A DNA stretch of 5,247 nt from Bacillota bacterium (GCA_030705665.1 JAUZQA010000315.1:1-5247); one strand, 5' to 3'; numbered from the stretch's first letter, positions 1 through 4,846 are shown. Translations and numbers: made by a program. The notes: a model not told the origin generated them from the sequence alone.

Positions 1-316
1 AGTGTCGAGAGATATCCAGTGTCGTGAAAGAGTTAGAAGGAACAAATTCACAAAACTGCGATGGAGACGATCAAGTCAATTTTGGTTGGAAAACTCGAAT
101 TGTACGGATGTTTCCATTCTGGAATTAGGGCGTGATTTCCTAACGCGATTCGCAAAAAGCTCTGTTCGTTTTGCGTGCTAGTAAAGAGTTCATTCTTTAT
201 AGAACATATGGACATATTTGTGTATAAATGTCTATATTTTTAGGAACGGTACGTTTGTGAAAGATTTGAATTAAAATTTTATACAAGAAAATTTGTATAA
301 ATAAATTATCTTCCAT
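1..316. other. Gene-free left edge
   Basis: I find no supported gene here. One frame on the + strand is open from the left edge to a TAG at 179-181, but its residues match no family I recognise and it has no visible start or ribosome binding site. The first 180 bases are less AT-rich than the following stretch, so they may be the end or trailer of an upstream feature. From about 185 the sequence becomes AT-rich and probably holds the promoter of the membrane-protein gene at 353, although no -35/-10 pair stands out clearly. Confidence 0.4.
278..301. repeat. Perfect inverted repeat upstream of the membrane-protein gene (possible operator)
   Basis: TTTATACAA at 278-286 and TTGTATAAA at 293-301 are exact reverse complements separated by six bases. 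The repeat lies about 50 bp before the preferred TTG start at 353 and has no T-run after it, so it does not look like a terminator. Its 24-bp, two-half-site form suits a dimeric repressor operator. It contains TATACA and TATAAA strings that could serve as a -10 element. The binding protein is unknown and the AT content makes chance possible. Confidence 0.4.
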
Positions 317-337
317 TTGGTAAACATATCCTTAGTT

Positions 338-346
338 AAGAGGGGG
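338..346 (+). promoter_or_regulatory. Ribosome binding site that decides a TTG start
   Basis: AAGAGGGGG ends six bases before the TTG at 353-355. It is much stronger than anything before the in-frame TTG at 317 or the in-frame ATG at 392, and is the reason for preferring 353 as the start codon. Confidence 0.65.
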
Positions 347-352
347 ATAGCG

Positions 353-946
353 TTGGGATTTTTCAGACTAGACTTATTTAATCATCTTATTATGAATACA
401 ATTTCATTAAATCAATTAATTGAAATGGAAAAGACATTTAATTCAACGCTTCAAAATTATTGGAGAGAAAATAACTTCCTATCCCTTCAATGGTGGATAC
501 TAGTGTTACTATGCATAATACCACCTATTATTTGGTTTAAGTTAGTTGATAAAATGAGAATTACTGATATCACTTTATTTGGTTTGTTTTATGGAATTTC
601 TGCAATTATTCTTGATTCTATTGGAAGTTTTGCATTGGTATGGTTTTATCCAGTTCGTCTTTTCCCTTTTTTGTATCCCCAATTATATCCTTACGATACA
701 TGTATTTTAATGATCCCTAATATGTTAGTTTATCAACGATGGGGCAATAACTTTAAAAAGTTCTTTTTATTTACAGGTCTTCTTTCTGCATTTCAGGCTT
801 TTTTAGGTGAACCATTAATGGAGTGGTTAAGGATATATAAGGAATTAACTTGGAAACACATTTATTCTTTCCCTATCTATTGGATATTAGGAATATTTTG
901 TTGGCTGAATATCACATGTTTCAAAAAGATTGAACAAAGGCAATAA
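353..946 (+). CDS. CBO0543-type integral membrane protein
   Basis: A 197-residue membrane protein of unknown function, matching the CBO0543-type proteins common in Bacillus and Clostridium. I recognise this from overall pattern: an amphipathic N-terminal segment ending in a WRENNFLSLQWW-like stretch (about residues 37-48), a hydrophobic helix at about 44-62 followed by WFKLVDK, helices near 70-95, 115-127, 136-155 and 170-187, the GEPL motif at about 152-155, and WKHIYSFPIYWILG at about 167-180. The C-terminus is short and basic. It should sit in the cytoplasmic membrane. There is no signal peptide and no recognisable catalytic motif. The TTG at 353 is chosen for its strong ribosome binding site; a start at TTG 317 would add 12 residues, and ATG 392 would remove 13 but has no binding site. 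The gene stands alone, with no same-strand neighbour nearby. The role is not known to me; the family call is fairly secure. Confidence 0.8.
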   Translation: MGFFRLDLFNHLIMNTISLNQLIEMEKTFNSTLQNYWRENNFLSLQWWILVLLCIIPPIIWFKLVDKMRITDITLFGLFYGISAIILDSIGSFALVWFYPVRLFPFLYPQLYPYDTCILMIPNMLVYQRWGNNFKKFFLFTGLLSAFQAFLGEPLMEWLRIYKELTWKHIYSFPIYWILGIFCWLNITCFKKIEQRQ

Positions 947-1050
947 CAATTTTTTTCTAAAAATCATCACTATTCCCTTCCTTGGAATTTATAAATTGGC
1001 ACGTAATAAAGTCCTCTGACCGGGGAAAATTACAGAAGTAATAATATCCC

Positions 1051-1087
1051 AAAAAACAATAGCCTCAACCTCTAGCCATTGTTTTTT
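1051..1087. terminator. Hairpin terminator, probably bidirectional
   Basis: AAAAAACAATAGC at 1051-1063 pairs with GCCATTGTTTTTT at 1075-1087 over 13 positions, with one A-C mismatch read on + (a G-U wobble read on -). An 11-base loop separates the arms. T-rich tails follow on both strands. On + it is the first good terminator after the membrane-protein gene, about 105 bp past its stop. The stem is AT-rich, so termination may be modest. Confidence 0.55.
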
Positions 1088-1100
1088 ATTATTTGAGTAT

Positions 1101-1262
1101 TGGGGACAGTATGTTAACGGCACGATGACTTAAATTGTGAATAAATATATGGTGTCTATTATTTAAGATGAGAGAACAAAAGCAGTTTTTGAGGATGCAA
1201 TCCAAACTTTTGAAAACAAAGGACGCAAATTGTGAAATTTATGGAAAAAGACTGACTCCCCA
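1101..1262. mobile_element. Possible small non-autonomous element (MITE-like)
   Basis: TGGGGACAGT at 1101-1110 and ACTGACTCCCCA at 1251-1262 are inverted copies that differ only by a two-base insertion, giving a unit of about 162 bp. Inside, AAATTGTGAATAAATATATGG at 1132-1152 has a direct near-copy at 1227-1244. No protein is encoded convincingly. The terminal GGGGACAGT style recalls short repeats found beside REP-associated (IS200-like) transposases in bacilli, but that comparison is from memory. It could instead be a chance inverted repeat in decayed sequence. Confidence 0.3.
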
Positions 1263-1355
1263 TCCCAATTGGTTTTTCGAAATCTGGCCTCAATAAAAAC
1301 AAGTTTTCTTATGCCAATATATTTTTTTGAAAATAAATATGATTAATTGTCCAAT

Positions 1356-1387
1356 AAAAATAAGAGGATAACCATCCTCTTATTTTT
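1356..1387. terminator. Strong symmetrical hairpin terminator
   Basis: AAAAATAAGAGGAT at 1356-1369 and ATCCTCTTATTTTT at 1374-1387 form a perfect 14-bp stem with a four-base AACC loop. A-tract and T-tract flanks make it a working intrinsic terminator on either strand. No intact gene ends immediately before it on either side, so it probably belonged to a gene now lost. Confidence 0.8.
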
Positions 1388-1401
1388 CACTCTGTTGATA
1401 A

Positions 1402-1427
1402 AGTCTTTTGTTAATGGACAAAAGATT
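1402..1427. repeat. Inverted repeat between terminator and transposase remnant
   Basis: AGTCTTTTGT at 1402-1411 pairs with ACAAAAGATT at 1418-1427 around a six-base loop; eight inner pairs are perfect and one outer pair is a G-U wobble. No T-run follows. It could be part of the lost left portion of the adjacent insertion sequence or a chance hairpin. Confidence 0.3.
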
Positions 1428-1465
1428 ATAAATTTTATAAAATCTCCTCGAACAATTATTTATGA

Positions 1466-1666
1466 CCAGCGACCGTTGAATTAAGTTTCGCACATAGTAA
1501 AGTACTCCACGGTTTACGCTATGCACGTTACCGTGGAGTCGAAAAAGTGTTGATGCAAGTTTTGATGACCGCCATCATACAAAACCTGAAAAAGTGGACC
1601 AAACTCCGCTCATTACAGAATATTGGTCTGCACCTCACATATAAAATTATAGATGATTCATTTTAG
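1466..1666 (+). pseudogene. IS1182-type transposase, C-terminal remnant
   Basis: This is the decayed 3' end of a DDE transposase gene. The frame opens just after a TGA at 1463-1465 and runs to TAG at 1664-1666. It reads SFAHSKVLHGLRYARYRG followed by VEKVLMQVLMTAIIQNLKK, which matches the conserved C-terminal block of IS1182-family transposases: a motif like ERxFADAKexHGLRYARYRG, then a helix ending QNLKK. The final glutamate of the DDE triad normally lies at the start of this block, and here the residues are VELSFA. Everything upstream, including the N-terminus and the two catalytic aspartates, is missing. The upstream edge is abrupt, so loss was by deletion rather than only point mutation. 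There is no start codon or ribosome binding site, so it cannot be functional. The tail after LKK (WTKLRSLQNIG onward) is unlike family members I know and may be read-through into flanking DNA. It marks past insertion-sequence activity beside the acquired cassette. Confidence 0.75.
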
Positions 1667-1741
1667 CTATACAAATAATAATAAAACTACTTTAAATTTC
1701 ATATAGATTTCATTGAAAAAATCGTTTTTCAACACTATGAA

Positions 1742-1768
1742 AATTAATCATAAGATTAATTGTTTTTT
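1742..1768 (+). terminator. Weak AT-rich hairpin with T-run
   Basis: AATTAATC at 1742-1749 and GATTAATT at 1754-1761 form an 8-bp perfect stem with loop ATAA, followed by G and six Ts (1763-1768). The form is that of a terminator, but the stem has only one G-C pair. It may have ended transcripts from the former insertion sequence. Confidence 0.3.
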
Positions 1769-1823
1769 AAATTAGCTTCAAAATCACAATTCCAATTCCA
1801 CTCCATCCACCAATATTCCAATA

Positions 1824-1850
1824 AAGTAATATAGCTACGTATGATTACTT
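1824..1850 (-). terminator. Possible weak hairpin after the oxidoreductase gene
   Basis: AAGTAATATA at 1824-1833 pairs with TATGATTACTT at 1840-1850, allowing one bulged base, around loop GCTACG. It begins 10 bp beyond the stop of the minus-strand oxidoreductase gene. It lacks a proper U-tract, so it is a poor terminator; it may simply lie at the cassette junction. Confidence 0.25.
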
Positions 1851-1859
1851 AATATGAAC

Positions 1860-2741
1860 TTATTTTTTATATACTTCCGCAAAAACTTTTGCAAAGTCTG
1901 TAAGTTTGACTTTGCCAAGGTGGTAGTCCGTGGCGCGAAGACTTGCGTAGAATTTGTCCGGCTCTTGTCCGGCACGGTTCATTTGGGCAAAGCGATTGGC
2001 GGTGTCCTCACTGAAGCCTATTTTCTTCATATTTTCGGCTAGCGCTTCGACTGGGATTTGTTGATATCTGGCATCAATCCCATTTTCAGCAAGGGCTTCG
2101 ATCCAGTCTTTGCCTGTCGCCCAAGAGCTTACGACGAATTTTACTGTTTTTCCTGCTGGAGTGTGCGAAATTAACTCATAGGCGACGTCTGCGATATCAG
2201 AAGGATCTACCCAGCCACGTGTGGTGTCTGCTGAGGCTGCGCTGAAAATCATTTGCTGAGCTTTGAGACTTTGCATATCTGCAAAAAGGTTACTGTAAAA
2301 ACCGACTGGGCGGATGTGGGCAACGTTCACGCCATCGAGCGAGTTAAGGGCGTCCTCTGAGAAATGGTAGCAGTAGAGAATGCCGGCATTTGGGTCGTCA
2401 GCGCCGATTGAACTGAGATTGACGACATTTTTCACACCTGAATTTTGAATGGCAGTATGGTAATTTTCGGATAGCTCAATAGCAGTTTGCCACATATCTG
2501 CTCCAGACATCGGGTTGATGCCTGAAATCATGAGATAAACGATGTCGCTGCCTTTGAAAGTTTGAGTCAAAAAGTCAACGTCACGATTTGAGCCAACGGC
2601 TGCTTTGGCACCGAGTGCTTCAATGTCAGCCACGCGATCTTGTGAACTTGTGATGATCGTTACATCATGTCCATCTGCGATGAGTTTTGGTAAATAGTGT
2701 TGGTTTATATTTCCAAGGGATCCCAAAATTGTGATTTTCAT
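1860..2741 (-). CDS. NmrA-like NAD(P)-binding oxidoreductase (atypical SDR)
   Basis: A 293-residue cytosolic protein of the NmrA/atypical short-chain dehydrogenase type, a normal length for the family. The N-terminal Rossmann strand is followed by G7-S-L-G10-N-I-N13 in place of the usual GxxGxxG, so the third glycine is an asparagine. Strand two ends TSSQDR (31-36), where an arginine near 36 could favour NADP(H). NVVNLSSIGAD (105-115) is the strand-five block, HIRPVGFYSNL (142-152) matches the LRPxxFxxN signature, and VDPSDIADVA (178-187) is the conserved DIADVA segment. The usual SDR Tyr-x-x-x-Lys pair is not evident, so it may be a reductase of quinone or other small molecules, or a nucleotide-sensing protein; the substrate is unknown. 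The start has AAGGTGA six bases upstream (2748-2754). A consensus promoter and operators lie in the gap to the divergent TetR gene, which very likely represses it. Base composition is visibly GC-richer (row 1921-1980 is 35/60 G+C) than the flanks, suggesting transfer. Confidence 0.85.
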   Translation of the reverse strand: MKITILGSLGNINQHYLPKLIADGHDVTIITSSQDRVADIEALGAKAAVGSNRDVDFLTQTFKGSDIVYLMISGINPMSGADMWQTAIELSENYHTAIQNSGVKNVVNLSSIGADDPNAGILYCYHFSEDALNSLDGVNVAHIRPVGFYSNLFADMQSLKAQQMIFSAASADTTRGWVDPSDIADVAYELISHTPAGKTVKFVVSSWATGKDWIEALAENGIDARYQQIPVEALAENMKKIGFSEDTANRFAQMNRAGQEPDKFYASLRATDYHLGKVKLTDFAKVFAEVYKK

Positions 2742-2769
2742 TGTAATTCACCTTCTTTTCTGCTAAAAT

Positions 2770-2788
2770 AATGTCAGTTACTGACATT
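2770..2788. promoter_or_regulatory. TetR-type operator O1
   Basis: AATGTCAGT (2770-2778) and ACTGACATT (2780-2788) are perfect inverted arms around a central T. The site lies immediately downstream of the -10 element of the oxidoreductase promoter, at about +1 to +20, where a bound repressor would block initiation. It shares its core with O2 and partly with O3. Confidence 0.8.
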
Positions 2789-2795
2789 TAAGATG

Positions 2796-2825
2796 ATTAT
2801 ACGCTTGCTGGATTTTGATTGTCAA
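2796..2825 (-). promoter_or_regulatory. Consensus sigma-A promoter of the oxidoreductase gene
   Basis: Read on the minus strand, TTGACA (2820-2825) and TATAAT (2796-2801) both match consensus exactly, with an 18-bp spacer. It fires towards the oxidoreductase gene about 55 bp away. It is bracketed by operators O1 (just downstream of the -10) and O2 (just upstream of the -35), so this strong promoter is probably shut by the TetR protein until a ligand releases it. Confidence 0.85.
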
Positions 2826-2831
2826 GAAAAA

Positions 2832-2848
2832 ATGTCAGTTACTGACAT
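2832..2848. promoter_or_regulatory. TetR-type operator O2
   Basis: ATGTCAGT (2832-2839), central T, ACTGACAT (2841-2848): the same 17-bp core as O1, 61 bp from it centre to centre, near six helical turns. It lies just upstream of the -35 of the oxidoreductase promoter, and its right edge overlaps a TAAAAT that could be the -10 of the tetR gene, so it may mediate autoregulation. Confidence 0.8.
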
Positions 2849-2861
2849 AAAATTTTAAATC

Positions 2862-2875
2862 TGTCAGTAGTGACA
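2862..2875. promoter_or_regulatory. Degenerate third operator O3 before tetR
   Basis: TGTCA (2862-2866) and TGACA (2871-2875) repeat the outer half sites of O1 and O2, but the spacer is four bases instead of five, and the inner ACTGACA is changed to AGTGACA. It lies 19 bp before the tetR start codon. A weaker autoregulatory site is plausible. Confidence 0.5.
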
Positions 2876-2894
2876 AAAAAGAAGCGAGAGAAAA

Positions 2895-3431
2895 ATGAAA
2901 AGTAAAGAAAAATTATACAAGGCAGCTGAAGAGCTGATTATGGCACAGGGTTATGAAAATACGACGGTTCAGCAGATTGCCGACCGTGCTGGTGTGACGG
3001 AGCGGACTTTTTTCCGTCAGTTCAAGGACAAGTCTGACGTGCTTTTTGCAGGTTCATCAAATTTGACAGAAAAAATTGTAGCAACGATTGCGTCGTCAGA
3101 TTTGATAAACCCTGTGGAAATCGCTGTGTCAGGCTATTTGACGGCTTCAGGGGAGTTTTTTGATGTTTCAAAAGAACGTGTCAAGCTGCGTAATCAAATT
3201 ATCCGCAACAACCCTGATCTTTACGAGCGAGAGCTCTTGAAAATGGTCTCTCTGAAGCAGTCGATGACGAACGCTTTAGGTGAAAAATTTGATGCTATTC
3301 AAGCTGAGCTTGCTAGCCGAATCGCCACAGAAATTTTCGACATGGGCTTTAATCGCTGGTTGGAGCAAGATGAGCTACTGCTTTCTGAGCTGATTCGGGA
3401 AATTTTTGACGAATATAAAAGAATCAGCTGA
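2895..3431 (+). CDS. TetR/AcrR-family transcriptional repressor
   Basis: A 178-residue one-component repressor, slightly shorter than the typical 190-210. Residues about 4-53 form the TetR N-terminal DNA-binding domain: a helix AAEELIMAQGYENTTVQQIA, then the helix-turn-helix IADRAGVTERTFFRQFKDKSDVLF, which is near the family consensus. The remaining residues form the helical ligand-binding and dimer domain, which is not conserved enough to predict the ligand. The gene is divergent from the NmrA-like oxidoreductase with a 153-bp gap carrying three TGTCA/TGACA palindromes, the classic layout of a TetR repressor controlling its neighbour and itself. The ribosome binding site is weak (AAGCGAGAG, 4 bp before the ATG), consistent with low expression; no clear -35/-10 pair was found. 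The stop codon lies inside the terminator stem at 3417-3448. Likely acquired together with the oxidoreductase gene. Confidence 0.9.
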   Translation: MKSKEKLYKAAEELIMAQGYENTTVQQIADRAGVTERTFFRQFKDKSDVLFAGSSNLTEKIVATIASSDLINPVEIAVSGYLTASGEFFDVSKERVKLRNQIIRNNPDLYERELLKMVSLKQSMTNALGEKFDAIQAELASRIATEIFDMGFNRWLEQDELLLSELIREIFDEYKRIS

Positions 3432-3448
3432 GGAGAGCTGATTCTTTT
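3417..3448. terminator. Bidirectional terminator overlapping the tetR stop
   Basis: AAAAGAATCAGCT (3417-3429) and AGCTGATTCTTTT (3436-3448) make a perfect 13-bp stem with loop GAGGAG, followed by Ts to 3450. The TGA stop of tetR (3429-3431) is inside it. The mirror T-run on the minus strand means it also serves the truncated convergent gene whose stop is at 3459-3461. Confidence 0.9.
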
Positions 3449-3458
3449 TTGTGAAACT

Positions 3459-3542
3459 TTAAGCAATTTTAGCCTTTGTCCAAGGATCAAAAAAGTTGAC
3501 AACCAAGCTGATAATCAAGCCAATCAAAACCAAATTGTGAAG
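3459..3542 (-). pseudogene. Truncated 3' end of a membrane-protein gene
   Basis: Read on the minus strand, a frame enters after a TGA at 3543-3545 and encodes 27 residues, ending LVVNFFDPWTKAKIA and a TAA at 3459-3461. It starts with a hydrophobic stretch (LVLIGLIISLVV) like a last transmembrane helix, followed by a short charged tail. No start codon or ribosome binding site precedes it. The stop sits 10 bp from the bidirectional terminator, just where a convergent neighbour of tetR would end. I take it as the surviving tail of a gene cut at about 3540 when the cassette was acquired. The parent family is not recognised. Confidence 0.5.
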
Positions 3543-3688
3543 TCATCTAAATAAAGTATGGCGAAGGGGTTCAATCAAGATGAAAAACTGTCTTTCCAAG
3601 GTGTCAGTACTTTTTTCATGGAATAACAAAATAGAGATATAAATATAACTTAATTTATTTTTCTCCAAGCAACCATTTTAATAAATTA

Positions 3689-3716
3689 TGAAGTGCCTTT
3701 AATAAGAAAGGCTTCA
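3689..3716 (-). terminator. Probable terminator of doxX
   Basis: On the plus strand TGAAGTGCCTTT (3689-3700) pairs with AAAGGCTTCA (3707-3716) around loop AATAAG, with a two-base bulge. The stop codon of doxX (3714-3716) lies in the stem. The downstream minus-strand tail is AT-rich but not a clean U-run, so efficiency is uncertain. Confidence 0.45.
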
Positions 3717-4124
3717 CCAAAACTTAATCCCATAAAGTGCATCCAGTGATATGGAACCTGGACCGGATAATACAATTCCCAAGGCGATGACAATTAGGAT
3801 AACATTATACTCGATTCCACCTGTATCAGAAAACATTCCATTCTTATGTGTTACTGTTTTAATGGCCACAATCATAGGGACAATGATTAAAACAGCAGAC
3901 AAAGGAGTTAGAAATCCAAAAGCGAATAAAATGCCGCCAATAATTTCACCTATCCCGGCAAATAGTGCCATTGTTTTTCCGGGTTTGATGCCAATCTTTT
4001 CAAAAAAAGCACCTGTTTTCTCAGGACCATTACCACCAAACCATCCAAACGCTTTCCGTGCCCCGTGTGCAGAATAATATAAACCGACTATAACCCGAAT
4101 AATTAATAAACCGAGTGCCTCCAT
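3714..4124 (-). CDS. DoxX-family membrane protein
   Basis: A 136-residue four-helix membrane protein of the DoxX family, the usual length for Bacillus members such as CatD. Helices fall at about residues 2-19, 51-70, 73-93 and 105-120. Family features include LIIRVIVGLYYSAHGARKAFGWFGG (about 7-31), a GIGEIIGGILFAFGFLTPL block (57-75), and the C-terminal GPGSISLDALYG (121-132). DoxX proteins act in the cytoplasmic membrane and are linked in several bacteria to quinone, thiol or oxidative stress; the exact reaction is generally unproven. It follows the marR gene on the same strand after an 87-bp gap carrying two operators and a predicted promoter, so it is likely the main target of that MarR protein. 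The start has GAGGGGG nine bases upstream (4134-4140). Its stop overlaps a hairpin. Naming it catD would need the catE partner, which is absent here. Confidence 0.9.
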   Translation of the reverse strand: MEALGLLIIRVIVGLYYSAHGARKAFGWFGGNGPEKTGAFFEKIGIKPGKTMALFAGIGEIIGGILFAFGFLTPLSAVLIIVPMIVAIKTVTHKNGMFSDTGGIEYNVILIVIALGIVLSGPGSISLDALYGIKFW

Positions 4125-4151
4125 TTAATAATACCCCCTCAATGTTTTTCA

Positions 4152-4173
4152 TATAGTTGCTATAGCAACTATA
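4152..4173. promoter_or_regulatory. MarR-type operator, proximal, perfect palindrome
   Basis: TAGTTG (4154-4159), six bases, CAACTA (4166-4171); the palindrome is perfect over 22 bp (4152-4173). It covers the predicted -10 of the doxX promoter and lies 28 bp before the doxX start. The second copy is 34 bp upstream. The likely ligand is the MarR protein encoded just upstream. Confidence 0.8.
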
Positions 4174-4197
4174 ATTCTAAAGAAAAATAGTTGTCTA
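4168..4197 (-). promoter_or_regulatory. Predicted doxX promoter inside the marR-doxX gap
   Basis: On the minus strand TAGACA (4192-4197, 5/6 of -35 consensus) and TATAGT (4168-4173, 5/6 of -10 consensus) are 18 bp apart. An alternative pair is TTGCAT (4197-4202) with TAGAAT (4174-4179), spacer 17. Either choice is covered by the two TAGTTG-N6-CAACTA sites, one over each hexamer, a good arrangement for repression. Confidence 0.6.
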
Positions 4198-4205
4198 TGC
4201 AACTA
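4188..4205. promoter_or_regulatory. MarR-type operator, distal
   Basis: TAGTTG (4188-4193), six bases, CAACTA (4200-4205): the same half sites and spacing as the proximal site, with an imperfect centre. It overlaps the predicted -35 and ends six bases before the marR stop codon. Exact repetition of both half sites at equal spacing makes chance unlikely. Confidence 0.75.
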
Positions 4206-4211
4206 CTTTTA

Positions 4212-4649
4212 TCACTCGATTTTTTCCTCAACATTTTGGCGGATTTTCATTAATACCTTTTCAACTGTTTCTAATTCATCCTGCATAATTCCAGAACGCA
4301 CTATCTGATTAAACTCTTCAATAATCGGATATACCAACTTACTGAGTTGTTTTCCGCTTTCAGTAAGATATACATGCAAAGATCGGGCATCGATTTTACT
4401 GCATTGTCTCAAGATCAATTCTTTTTTTTCAAGACTATTTATCATACGGGCGATATTTGTTTTATCTTTATTTAATTTTTTTGCTATTTCATTTTGACTT
4501 AACCCGTCCTGTTTCCAAAGCAGCATCAAAATTAAATTCTGTTCTGGAGCCAAATTCAATGGTGATAACTTAGCTTTGATAGCAGTTGTAAGAGCTAGGT
4601 CCGTTTGATGAATCAAAATACTAATATAATCGGAAAAAGAGAATTTCAT
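4212..4649 (-). CDS. MarR-family transcriptional regulator
   Basis: A 145-residue winged-helix repressor of typical MarR length. N- and C-terminal helices (about 1-30 and 100-145) form the dimer part. The DNA-binding domain lies at about 33-98: LAPEQNLILMLLWKQDGLSQNEIAKKLN, recognition helix KDKTNIARMINSLEKKELILR (61-81), and wing with D87-A-R89 leading to LHVYLTESGK. The D-x-R wing residues are the usual salt-bridge positions of the family. The only cysteine is Cys83 at the start of the wing; there is no Cys near residue 6 as in YodB/CatR. It precedes doxX on the same strand, and the two TAGTTG-N6-CAACTA operators in the gap are its probable sites. No copy of that operator lies upstream of its own start, so it may not be autoregulated. 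The start has only a weak GGGG about 8 bases upstream. It is distinct from MhqR in sequence; the ligand is unknown. Confidence 0.88.
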   Translation of the reverse strand: MKFSFSDYISILIHQTDLALTTAIKAKLSPLNLAPEQNLILMLLWKQDGLSQNEIAKKLNKDKTNIARMINSLEKKELILRQCSKIDARSLHVYLTESGKQLSKLVYPIIEEFNQIVRSGIMQDELETVEKVLMKIRQNVEEKIE

Positions 4650-4846
4650 TTGTTTGCCCCAATCATCTTCTATAAACGAATTTCATTAATTTGTTTCCTG
4701 TATAATATTAACATAAAATACAATTTATCTTTGCCCTAGAAGTTAAAATTAATATAAAAGGATTTTTCCAATTTTCGGTAATAGCTTAGAGTATAATCCG
4801 CGTTTTGTCGATTGGACCCCTATGCTAATTAAATGATCTTAAAGTA

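Larger units (their letters stand above)
947..1859. other. Relic zone without intact genes
   Basis: About 900 bases separate the membrane-protein gene from the oxidoreductase gene and contain no intact coding region. They hold two hairpin terminators (1051-1087, 1356-1387), a possible small mobile element (1101-1262), an imperfect hairpin (1402-1427), a transposase remnant (1466-1666), and very AT-rich sequence with weak hairpins (1742-1768, 1824-1850). Row 1681-1740 is only 12/60 G+C. The picture is of decayed insertion sequences and old junctions. Confidence 0.6.

Noticed and set aside
2..181. Frame open from the left edge to a TAG
   Set aside because: The residues have no family signature, other frames in the same stretch are also partly open, and the start would lie outside the window.
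1168..1296. Short plus-strand frame of 42 codons
   Set aside because: No ribosome binding site before the ATG, no recognisable product, and it crosses the right end of the possible mobile element.
1504..1539. Inverted repeat ACTCCACGG...CCGTGGAGT with 18-base spacer
   Set aside because: It falls inside the conserved LHGLRYARYRGVE coding block of the transposase remnant, so codon choice explains it better than a regulatory role.
1854..2042. Plus-strand open frame of 62 codons
   Set aside because: It lies antisense inside the well-supported NmrA-like gene, with no ribosome binding site and no family resemblance.
3299..3502. Minus-strand open frame of 67 codons
   Set aside because: It is antisense to the tetR 3' end and crosses the terminator; low-complexity serine-rich product, no ribosome binding site.
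3558..3626. Short plus-strand frame of 22 codons between the cassette and doxX
   Set aside because: No ribosome binding site, and neither it nor the neighbouring frame matches anything I recognise.
3751..4077. Plus-strand open frame of 108 codons
   Set aside because: It is the antisense shadow of doxX; the proline/isoleucine-rich product mirrors the membrane-protein codons.
4726..4745. TATCTTT-like half of a third MhqR box
   Set aside because: Only one half site is present and the other arm is absent, so it is not distinguishable from chance in AT-rich DNA.
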